Shown one piece after another: positions 1 through 5,733 of a stretch of DNA of 8,704 nt (position 1 is its first letter; every line of letters starts with the position of its first letter). The DNA comes from Desulfovibrionaceae bacterium (GTDB lineage Bacteria > Desulfobacterota > Desulfovibrionia > Desulfovibrionales > Desulfovibrionaceae), in assembly GCA_900770205.1 (NCBI GenBank), contig CAAGJV010000010.1:1-8704 (forward strand). Reading direction: 5' to 3'. A program made the translations under genes and the position numbers. The notes under the pieces are model-generated. The model made no database searches and was not told where the DNA came from. It saw only the letters and a program-made list of their open reading frames with translations.

Positions 1-471
1 CCGGGAAGCCGGTGGCAGCGGTGTATCGTTCATTTCTATAGGAATGTTCTTAATGCTGTACCTGTAGGAAAGGTCAAACATATCACTACAATGCTGAAGG
101 CAATTCATGCTCAGGAAGATAAGCAGGCCGCGCTGCAGAAGGCAGAACAGATAGTGGAAAAACTCAGGAGTCTCAAAATGGAGAAAGCAGCGCGCATCAT
201 CCATGCAGGAGTGGAAGAGACATTATCCTTTTACGAGTTTCCTCCCAACCACTGGAGGCATATACGGACAAACAACCCGCTGGAACGCATTAATCGGGAA
301 ATACGCAGGAGAACAAGAGTGGTAGGCAGCTTTCCCGATGGACACTCTGCTCTTATGCTGGTCGCTGCCCGCCTACGTTATCTGGCCGGCAAAAAGTGGG
401 GAACAGAACGCTCCATGAACATGAAAACTTTTTCGGAAATCAACGAGAAGAAGAAAATTCTAACCGATTGA
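1..471 (+). CDS. IS256-family transposase, C-terminal part (5' end outside window)
   Basis: This DDE transposase would cut and join the ends of its own insertion sequence. The frame is open from the first base of the window, about 30 codons before the first Met at 91, so this is the 3' part of a gene of roughly 400 codons. The first visible residues include WQRCIVHFYRNVL, the typical IS256-family block downstream of the second catalytic Asp. Further on come NNPLERINREIRRRTRVVGS and a segment ending AARLRYL, the family's C-terminal signature. The last catalytic Glu is expected in the NPLERIN block. The two catalytic Asp residues are off the window. The visible part has no internal stop or frameshift, so the transposase may be intact. 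Its stop codon is followed by only about 33 bases of IS DNA. Confidence 0.9.
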   Translation, partial: PGSRWQRCIVHFYRNVLNAVPVGKVKHITTMLKAIHAQEDKQAALQKAEQIVEKLRSLKMEKAARIIHAGVEETLSFYEFPPNHWRHIRTNNPLERINREIRRRTRVVGSFPDGHSALMLVAARLRYLAGKKWGTERSMNMKTFSEINEKKKILTD

Positions 472-480
472 GCCAAAATT

Positions 481-504
481 TGTGCGAAAATACTGGACGT
501 TATC
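481..504. repeat. candidate right terminal inverted repeat of the IS256-family element
   Basis: These bases lie between the transposase stop and the point where antirepressor coding sequence resumes on the minus strand. Transposase would be expected to bind here. Read inward from the end they start GATAACGTCCAG. The assignment rests on position and on the restored reading frame of the interrupted gene, because the partner repeat is outside the window. IS256-type elements usually duplicate 8 or 9 target bases, so bases 505-513 should be repeated at the other IS end. Confidence 0.5.
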
Positions 505-1080
505 TTTTGAGGCCCTTCAGGTCTTTATGCTGCTTCACGGAAAGGCCAGACCATTCCCGATGAATAATATTTGTCAGTATGGCGTACTCCAATAGTCTGT
601 CAGCTTGTTCCTAGCCTCCTGCCCCGTCATGCGCTGCTCTATCCATTTGTCAGAGCGTCCATGCTGCTTGTAGAGAGAACGCGCCCTGTCTATGGCTATT
701 GCCGGTTCTGCTATTTCCTGTAGGCGCTCATATCCCACTTGGGCCAGCCATACTTTTATGGGTTCGGCCTTGGGGCTTGGGATACTCTGAATGATACGGA
801 GTATTCCGTCTGCCGTGGCAACATCTGTCAGTCTTTTCTTGCCATCTTCAGCAGTTAGCTTCAACCGGTTACAATTTGTAACCACTTCACTGCCTTCTTT
901 CTTCAGGCGATTTTTAAGAACTTTCCAGTAGTTTCTTGCTCTGGCAACGTCGGGCTGTTCCGTCAGCGCGCCGATAATGTCCACGACAGAAAAATACCAT
1001 GTATCCGCCTGTTCATCATAAACACGGCGTATGCCCTTATCTTCAAAGAAAGTTACCTGTTCGGAAGTGTTCGGCTTCAT
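505..1080 (-). pseudogene. Bro-N/phage antirepressor-like protein, broken by internal deletion and IS insertion
   Basis: The first 165 or so codons (1080 down to about 589) encode a recognisable Bro-N-type protein. The Bro-N fold covers about residues 8-110, including WYFSVVDIIGALTEQPD and ARNYWKVLKNRLKKEG, followed by MTGQEARNKLTDYW. Such proteins are DNA-binding phage or island regulators. After DYW the listed frame ends quickly in STPY and a stop at 574. In the next frame, however, the family continuation reads EYAILTNIIHREWSG and on to LKGLK near 505, where the IS begins. Two lesions are therefore visible: loss of roughly ten codons with a frame change at 589, and the IS insertion that removed the rest of the C-terminal domain. 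The start is preceded by a GAGAGGA Shine-Dalgarno, and the integrase stop lies 17 bases upstream, which suggests a former operon. A truncated 168-residue DNA-binding product remains possible. Confidence 0.8.
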
Positions 1081-1097
1081 CGTTTTTGTTCCTCTCT

Positions 1098-2377
1098 TTA
1101 TCGGTACAATCCTATGAGTTTTTCCGGCAGGGGAGGGAGGGCTTTGCCTTCCCTCAGAGCGTCCACGCTATCCGCCCACCATTGGAGAACCATGCTTACA
1201 GGCTCCATATAGGAGGCTCGGTTATAAGCCTGTTCTGTGGCGTCTCCGGAAACATGGAACAGCACACGCTCACAGAGAACTTTGGGCATGCCAGATTCAA
1301 GGGCCAGCGTTTCAAACGTGGAGCGGAATCCATGCAGGCATTGTTCCCCTCTAGGTATGCCAGCAGCCCGGAGAACCTTGTCTAATCCACCATCCGATAT
1401 GTGCCCGGTATTTGAGCCGCTGAAAAAGCAATATTTCCCCCTTCTGAACATGGCTTGCTTCTCAAATACATTCACCATCTGCCGGGAAAGGGGAACCGTG
1501 TATGCCCTCCCGTTCTTTGTGTGGGGGAACGTCCACAGCTTTTTTTCAAGGTCTACATGGCTCCATTCCGCAGCAATCATGTTTGAAACTCTTACAGGGA
1601 GATAGGCAATAAATGTCATGGCGCTGACCATGGACGGCCCGGAACGGTTGCTTTCCAAGTATTGCCACAGCCTGCGGAACATATCGGCGGCCTCGGCCTT
1701 GTCCGTTCTTGCCGGGTGATGCCTTGCCGTGCCTGCCGGCTGCTTTGGAACAAGCCTTGAAAGGCGGTCTGCTGGTGTTCCCTGAATGTATCCGGCATCT
1801 ATGGCAAAGGAGAAAATACGTTCTATAAGCCCTGCAACACGCTTTGCCTGCGTATAGGCTTGCCTGTTTGAAAGCCTGTCTATGATGGGCTTCAGGTGTT
1901 CCTTTCTGCGTATGTCTGCAATGGGGATGGAACCAATTTTGTCTTTGATATGGTTTTCCACTCTCCCCATATCGCTTTGCTTGGTTTTCGCCGTCATATC
2001 CTTACGGCTCTCGAAATATTCATCGGCAACAACGGAAAAGGTTTTTTCCTTCCGTTCCCGTTCCTGCTGTTCCTTTTCAAGCTCCTTTTTCCGCTGCTCG
2101 TTGGGGTTTATCCCTTGCTTGAGCAGAAGCCTGTATTCATCGCGTTTCTTCCTGGCCTCGCTCAGCCCGGTTTTCGGCGCATACCCGCAGACTAAATCAA
2201 TCAGCGTCCTGCTTCCCGCCTTCCTCCCCCTGTAGAGCCATTTCCCTTCATTCTTGCCGGTAACGATAAGGGAGAGGCTGCCCCATCATGGAGGGTAACG
2301 GCTTTTCCTTCTCTGAGGGCTGCACTTACTTTTGACGAGAGAAGGAGATTCTGTTTTGCTGTTTCCTTTTTTTCCAT
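1098..2377 (-). pseudogene. int: P4-type tyrosine recombinase (island integrase), frameshifted near its N-terminus
   Basis: This integrase would insert and excise the element at the adjacent tRNA gene. The start at 2377 (MEKKETAKQN) has a near-perfect AAGGCGG Shine-Dalgarno seven bases upstream, and the frame is closed by a stop 5' of it. After about 31 codons, at TLHDG, the frame is lost in a G run (C run at 2281-2284 on the plus strand). Adding one G restores DGGSLSLIVTGKNEGKWLYR, which is the arm-binding domain. The frame then stays open to 1098. A restored protein would have about 426 residues, normal for P4-type integrases. Catalytic residues in restored numbering are Arg263 (LPVRVSNM), Lys288 (HTKNGRAY), His349 and Arg352 (HGFR), His375 and Tyr385 (AYNR). 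All are present, so the damage is recent, or the lesion is a sequencing error. An internal Met at 1997 could yield only the core-binding and catalytic parts. Confidence 0.85.
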
Positions 2378-2402
2378 GATTGAGCCGCCTTATGCGTGTT
2401 CT

Positions 2403-2517
2403 GGTATGGCTGGGTATGGATAAAACGGTGTTTTGGTATGGTTGGTTTGGTGTGGTTGATAGGGCATTTTTAAAAACCATATCTTTTCCCATACCAATTT
2501 ACAACGACAACCATACC
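2403..2517. repeat. cluster of five GGTATGG heptamers, three direct and two inverted
   Basis: GGTATGG occurs at 2403-2409, 2413-2419 and 2435-2441. Its reverse complement CCATACC occurs at 2489-2495 and 2511-2517. The copies lie between the integrase start and the tRNA-Ser 3' end, where tyrosine integrases usually have arm-type binding sites and where they repress their own promoters. One inverted copy falls inside the spacer of the putative integrase promoter and another just upstream of its -35 box. The repeats are seen directly. Their role as integrase or excisionase sites is inferred from position. Confidence 0.65.
2476..2504 (-). promoter_or_regulatory. possible integrase promoter
   Basis: On the minus strand a -35-like TTGTAA (2499-2504) is followed after 17 bases by a -10-like TATGGT (2476-2481). 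Each matches the sigma-70 consensus at four of six positions. A start near 2469 would leave a leader of about 90 bases before the integrase start codon. The spacer holds an inverted GGTATGG copy, which would allow repression by a repeat-binding protein. The sequence match is modest. Confidence 0.35.
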
Positions 2518-2567
2518 AGAAAAACGACAACAAAACACAAAGAAACAACATAACTAGCTAAAATAAA

Positions 2568-2603
2568 AGGGCTTTGCTGACGTCTAGCGACAAACAAAGC
2601 CCT
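2568..2603 (-). terminator. hairpin terminator downstream of tRNA-Ser
   Basis: A nine-base perfect stem (AGGGCTTTG at 2568-2576 with CAAAGCCCT at 2595-2603) encloses an 18-base loop. On the minus strand it is followed by a T-rich stretch (TTTTATTT), so it should stop transcripts from the tRNA gene 16 bases upstream. On the plus strand it is followed by CTAAAAA and has no T run. It separates the tRNA transcript from the integrase. It may belong to the inserted element or to the original tRNA locus. Confidence 0.75.
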
Positions 2604-2618
2604 CTAAAAACATTAGTG

Positions 2619-2712
2619 TGGCGGAAAGGGTGGGATTCGAACCCACGTACCGGTTCATCACCGATAACTCGATTTCGAGTCGAGCGCGTTACGGCCTCTT
2701 CGCTACCTTTCC
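2619..2712 (-). tRNA. tRNA-Ser, anticodon CGA, with encoded CCA
   Basis: This is a class II tRNA of 94 bases. The acceptor stem pairs GGAAAGG with CCTTTCC, followed by discriminator G and an encoded CCA. The anticodon stem is CTCGA/TCGAG with loop CTCGAAA, giving anticodon CGA, which reads UCG serine codons. A long variable arm (TATCGG with CCGGTA) is typical of tRNA-Ser. The T arm GTGGG-TTCGAAT-CCCAC is perfect. The gene is intact and has its own promoter and terminator. An integrase gene lies immediately beyond its 3' end in the same orientation, so the 3' half is the probable attachment site of the element that extends leftward. A second copy of the tRNA 3' end would mark the far junction, but none is in the window. 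Confidence 0.96.
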
Positions 2713-2722
2713 ATAGCTTATC

Positions 2723-2751
2723 AGAATACACGAACTTCTATTGACGGGCAA
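2723..2751 (-). promoter_or_regulatory. tRNA-Ser promoter
   Basis: On the minus strand TTGCCC (2746-2751) is followed after exactly 17 bases by TATTCT (2723-2728), a good sigma-70-like pair. The tRNA 5' end begins 10 bases past the -10 box, so the primary transcript would have almost no leader before RNase P cleavage. Confidence 0.65.
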
Positions 2752-2804
2752 GCATTTTTTTCAAGCCAGACAAGGTTATTCTGGAAAATGAACGAGTTGT
2801 AATA

Positions 2805-2824
2805 GCAAGGTATGCCTGCCTTGC
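2805..2824 (-). terminator. possible smpB terminator hairpin
   Basis: A six-base inverted repeat, GCAAGG (2805-2810) with CCTTGC (2819-2824), lies a few bases after the smpB stop on the minus strand. It has an eight-base loop. The sequence after it (TATTACAAC) is a poor T tract, so termination would be weak or read-through into the tRNA gene may occur. Confidence 0.35.
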
Positions 2825-2829
2825 ATACG

Positions 2830-3279
2830 CTAGCGATGGGCGAGTTCCCGTTCCATATCTCTGGATTCGGCTCTCCGCTTGAGTTCCTCGCGCTGATCGT
2901 GGAGCTTGCGGCCCCGGGCAAGGGCGATTTCCAGCTTTACTTTGCCATGCTTGAAGTAAAGCTTGGTAGGAACAACGGTGAGTCCCTTTTGTTCTATGCG
3001 TGTTGTCAGAAGGTGTATTTCCCTGTGATGGAGCAGGAGTTTCCTGTCTCTGTCGGGTTCCTGAAGTACATAGCCGCCCCTATCGTACGGAGCTATGCGC
3101 ATGCCGACAACGTAGACCTCGCCCTCTCGACATTCAATGAAGCTGTCGCCAAAGCTTACCTGGCCTGCACGCAGGCTTTTCACTTCTGGCCCGGTAAGGA
3201 CTATGCCAGCCTCGAAAAATTCCAGGAATTCATAATATTGGCGTGCCTTTCTGTTATCGATGCGAGGCGTATCGGCCAT
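2830..3279 (-). CDS. smpB: SsrA-binding protein SmpB
   Basis: SmpB binds tmRNA and delivers it to stalled ribosomes, so that the nascent chain is tagged and the ribosome is freed. The 149-residue length is normal for the family. The N-terminal half has RIDNRKARQYYEFLEFFEAG and LTGPEVKSLRAG, the family's most conserved blocks. The middle carries RDRKLLLHHREIHLL. The C-terminal end is the usual basic tail, rich in Arg, Lys and Glu, which enters the mRNA channel of the ribosome. The start has a GAGGAG Shine-Dalgarno nine bases upstream. It lies upstream of tRNA-Ser in the same direction with a 117-base gap containing the tRNA promoter. The tmRNA gene itself is not in this window. No defect is visible. 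Confidence 0.97.
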   Translation of the reverse strand: MADTPRIDNRKARQYYEFLEFFEAGIVLTGPEVKSLRAGQVSFGDSFIECREGEVYVVGMRIAPYDRGGYVLQEPDRDRKLLLHHREIHLLTTRIEQKGLTVVPTKLYFKHGKVKLEIALARGRKLHDQREELKRRAESRDMERELAHR

Positions 3280-3712
3280 GAGAGAATGCTCCTCTGTTCA
3301 GAAACAGCCGAAACATGGTTTTGTCTGCCAAGATAGAGGCTATTTCTATCTATTCACAGGCTAAATAGCATGGAAGCTATTTCCCTGCAAGGTTGCTTGT
3401 GGGGTAGTAACCAGGGTAAAATCACGATAAAGTCAATCTACCGCAAGGCCTGATTTTGAATCAAATCAAAGTCAAATGATGGCTGTATCAGTGCGCTCCT
3501 GGTGATAGGCTTTACGGTCTTCTTATCCTTTTATGGTGTCGGAGGATGTTCAGACACATCTTGCACAACGCGGAAAATTTGCGGGAAGGTGATCTTTATG
3601 GGAACGAGTATCATCTATTGCTATTAAAAGGAGTTGTTAGACGATTTCCAACCTTAGAGAGTCTTGACGCCTTACCTGCTTTATGAGCATTTGAAGAAAA
3701 AAGGAGTGTTCC
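3280..3712. other. 433-base intergenic region between divergent smpB and thiD
   Basis: Both flanking genes read outward, so this region should hold their promoters, but I see no sigma-70 pair good enough to name. It contains a seven-base hairpin (AAATAGC at 3363-3369 with GCTATTT at 3376-3382), an AGATAG/CTATCT inverted repeat just left of it, and a TGATTT/AAATCA inverted repeat near 3450-3468. I looked for a TPP riboswitch before thiD and did not find the conserved CUGAGA and 3' consensus blocks. A short ORF occupies 3546-3686 (see separate entry). Confidence 0.7.
3546..3686 (+). CDS. short unrecognised ORF upstream of thiD (doubtful)
   Basis: An ATG with GGAGG directly adjacent opens a 46-codon frame beginning MFRHILHNAENLREGDLYGN and ending SLDALPAL. 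It stops 26 bases before thiD. The frame is open further upstream to 3480 without another Met. I do not recognise the product. There is no signal peptide, membrane segment or known motif. The Shine-Dalgarno-like GGAGG has no spacing to the ATG, which argues against efficient initiation there. It could be a leader peptide, a gene remnant or chance. Confidence 0.2.
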   Translation: MFRHILHNAENLREGDLYGNEYHLLLLKGVVRRFPTLESLDALPAL

Positions 3713-4513
3713 ATGGCGCAGATACCGAATGTTCTTACTATTGCCGGGTCTGATTCCGGCGGCGGAGCCGGAATACAGGCTGATTTAAAAACCATGACCA
3801 TGATGCGCACATTCGGAATGAGCGTGATCACAGCACTGACTGCACAGAACGGGCTTGGTGTTTCGGGCATCCATGCGCCGGAGCCTTCCTTTGTGGCTCT
3901 TCAGCTCACAACGGTGCTGGAGGGCTTTCCTGTTCATGCTGCCAAAACGGGTATGCTTTTCAATTCCGGCATCATTCGTGCCGTGGCGGATATTATGGAT
4001 GAACAGAAATTTCCTCTTGTGGTCGACCCGGTATGCGTAAGTACCAGCGGGCACGCACTTATGGAAGAAGAAGGCATAGAGACTCTTAAAGTGCGTCTCA
4101 TGCCTCGTGCAGATCTATTTACGCCGAACAGACCGGAGGCAGAAGTTTTTGCCGGCATGAAGATCGGAAATGAAGATGATGCACTTGAAGCAGGTGCAAG
4201 GCTTCTGGACATGGGGGCGAGGGCCGTTCTCATGAAAGGCGGGCATTGCGAAGGCAGCCCGGTTTTTGTGACAGATTGGCTTCTGGAAAAGGGAAGGGAG
4301 CCTGTGGCACTTCGGCAACCTCACATTGATACTCCAAACAGCCATGGGACAGGATGTACGCTTTCTGCAGGAATAGCGGCACAGCTTGCATTGGGAATGC
4401 CGCTCCGCATTGCCGTGACAAAGGCACAGGAATTTCTCAACCTTGCCTTACGCCATAGTTTTGCTCCCGGAAAGGGACATGGCCCATGCAACCATATGGC
4501 GGCTCTTCTCTGA
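3713..4513 (+). CDS. thiD: hydroxymethylpyrimidine/phosphomethylpyrimidine kinase
   Basis: ThiD phosphorylates 4-amino-5-hydroxymethyl-2-methylpyrimidine twice to give the pyrophosphate used by ThiE in thiamine synthesis. It is a cytoplasmic ribokinase-fold enzyme. The 266-residue length is normal. The N-terminus has NVLTIAGSDSGGGAGIQADL, the hallmark of the family. Gln45 in TAQNGLGV is the expected substrate contact. VDPV (104-107), FTPNRPEAE (136-144) and MKGGH (174-178) follow. DTPNSHGTGCTLSAG (206-220) holds the catalytic Cys215 and the anion hole. The start has an AAAGGAG Shine-Dalgarno six bases upstream. No other thiamine gene is adjacent and no ThiE domain is fused. It converges on secF, with a hairpin between them. 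Confidence 0.96.
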   Translation: MAQIPNVLTIAGSDSGGGAGIQADLKTMTMMRTFGMSVITALTAQNGLGVSGIHAPEPSFVALQLTTVLEGFPVHAAKTGMLFNSGIIRAVADIMDEQKFPLVVDPVCVSTSGHALMEEEGIETLKVRLMPRADLFTPNRPEAEVFAGMKIGNEDDALEAGARLLDMGARAVLMKGGHCEGSPVFVTDWLLEKGREPVALRQPHIDTPNSHGTGCTLSAGIAAQLALGMPLRIAVTKAQEFLNLALRHSFAPGKGHGPCNHMAALL

Positions 4514-4542
4514 CAGAGGAGTATGTTTGATAAAAAGAGATA

Positions 4543-4570
4543 CCTCCGTTTTCTGATGAGAGAACGGAGG
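4543..4570. terminator. bidirectional terminator between convergent thiD and secF
   Basis: CCTCCGTT (4543-4550) pairs with AACGGAGG (4563-4570), and two weaker inner pairs extend the stem. On the minus strand the hairpin is followed closely by a T-rich run (TATCTCTTTTT), which suits termination of the secF transcript. On the plus strand it is followed by CCTGAGATTTTT, a more distant T tract serving thiD. The placement, 30 bases after the thiD stop and 26 bases after the secF stop, fits a shared terminator. Confidence 0.8.
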
Positions 4571-4595
4571 CCTGAGATTTTTAATGGTGTTTCTG

Positions 4596-5711
4596 CTAAA
4601 CGATGCCGTGTTCGCCGGGGCGTTCGTAGTCGTCCTTCTTTTTTGCCTTGGAGTGGTAGAGTTCCACATCACCAAAGGCGATGAGAATGGGAGAAGCCAC
4701 GAAGATGGAGGAGAACGTACCGAATATGATGCCAAGCGTGATGGTCAACGCAAAATCATGGATGACATTGCCGCCGAGCAGGTAAAGAGCCAGGCTGGCT
4801 ACCAGCGTAGTGGCAGAGGTGATGATGGTGCGGGAGAGTGTCTGATTGACGGATTTGTTGATGATTTCTCCCATGGAAGGCTTGACAGAACCATCGGCAG
4901 GAACGGCACGGAGGTTTTCACGGATGCGGTCGTAGACAACGATGGTGTCGTTGATGGAGTAGCCCACGAGAGTGAGCAGTGCAGCGATGACGTTGAGGTC
5001 TATCTCTACGCCCAGGAGCGTTAGAAGTCCAAGAGTAACGAGAACGTCGTGTATAAGAGCCAGAATAGCTCCTAGAGCAAAGTTCAGCTTCAGCTTCCAA
5101 CAGCAGATAAGCGTGATGATCATGCCTATGCCTACACCCCACAGCCTGTTGAATCCAAGATAGGATGCTCCGTACACAGCGGCCCAGAGCAAAGCGGCAA
5201 CACCGCCGGCCATGAACCAGCTGTATTCAAATCGCCCGGAAATATAGACAGTGATAAGAAGGACAGCGTAGAAAAGAGCCTCGATGGCCATGTTGCGCAG
5301 GTCGTTGCCGACTTTTGGGCCGACAGATTCCAGGCGCTGTATGTTGGAGGGATTATCGGGGATACTGTTTTTGAGTGAAGAGGAAACCTGCTCCCTCAAA
5401 TCCTGCTTTTCCGCGGCAGGCATGGAGAAGCGCAGCAGGTAGTCGCGGTCTTCGGTGCCGACCTGCTGAACGGTAAGGCCTGGAAGATCGACATTTTTCA
5501 GCGCTGTTTTTACCTGCTCATCGGGAATAGGCTGCTCAAACTGCACCTGCACCATGACACCGCCGGCAAAGTCTACGCCATAGCGGAGTCCGCCGTTCAT
5601 GATCATGGCTATGATCCCGATGAGGATGACGATGCCGGAGAAGCTGTAGGCTATGCGGCGGAAACCAACGAAGTCGATGTTCGTCTGGCGGGAGAGAATT
5701 GCAAATGCCAT
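4596..5711 (-). CDS. secF: Sec translocon accessory subunit SecF, enlarged
   Basis: SecF with SecD uses the proton gradient to help pull proteins through SecYEG on the periplasmic side. The start at 5711 (MAFAILSRQTNIDFVGFRR) was chosen because the family N-terminus begins here and a GAGGT Shine-Dalgarno lies seven bases upstream. The open frame extends to 5849 but overlaps secD there. TM1 is at about residues 20-38, and GVDFAGGVMVQVQF (45-58) is the SecF signature. The periplasmic P4 domain covers about 60-140. The later helices carry GYSINDTIVVYDRIRENLR (250-268), with the conserved Asp255. The protein has 371 residues, against about 300-320 usually. The surplus lies between residues 160 and 206 and holds two extra hydrophobic stretches. 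The tail is charged (AKKKDDYERPGEHG). It lies 22 bases after secD, with probable co-transcription. Confidence 0.95.
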   Translation of the reverse strand: MAFAILSRQTNIDFVGFRRIAYSFSGIVILIGIIAMIMNGGLRYGVDFAGGVMVQVQFEQPIPDEQVKTALKNVDLPGLTVQQVGTEDRDYLLRFSMPAAEKQDLREQVSSSLKNSIPDNPSNIQRLESVGPKVGNDLRNMAIEALFYAVLLITVYISGRFEYSWFMAGGVAALLWAAVYGASYLGFNRLWGVGIGMIITLICCWKLKLNFALGAILALIHDVLVTLGLLTLLGVEIDLNVIAALLTLVGYSINDTIVVYDRIRENLRAVPADGSVKPSMGEIINKSVNQTLSRTIITSATTLVASLALYLLGGNVIHDFALTITLGIIFGTFSSIFVASPILIAFGDVELYHSKAKKKDDYERPGEHGIV

Positions 5712-5733
5712 AGTAAGACCTCGTACCTTAAAC

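Larger units (their letters stand above)
1..504 (+). mobile_element. IS256-family insertion sequence, right-hand part
   Basis: The left edge of the window lies inside an insertion sequence of the IS256 (Mutator-like) family. Only its right part is present: the end of the transposase gene and a short non-coding tail. The right boundary is set near 504. From 505 onward the minus strand resumes the reading frame of a Bro-N/antirepressor-type protein, so the IS interrupts that gene. The last bases of the IS, read inward on the minus strand, begin GATAACGTCCAG, which is the candidate terminal inverted repeat. The matching left end and the target duplication lie outside the window. The family call is firm. 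The exact boundary could be off by a few bases. Confidence 0.85.

Noticed and set aside
999..2235. Plus-strand ORFs opposite the integrase and the antirepressor-like gene
   Set aside because: They are shadows of recognisable minus-strand recombinase and Bro-N reading frames.
2286..2492. 68-codon minus-strand ORF upstream of the integrase
   Set aside because: It overlaps the better-supported integrase start in another frame, is low in complexity over the GGTATGG region, and has no family features.
2403..2517. CRISPR array
   Set aside because: The repeated unit is only seven bases, occurs in both orientations, and is irregularly spaced.
2812..3336. 174-codon plus-strand ORF opposite smpB
   Set aside because: It is an antisense shadow of the clearly identified smpB gene.
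3280..3712. TPP riboswitch upstream of thiD
   Set aside because: The conserved CUGAGA block and the 3' consensus of the THI box could not be found.
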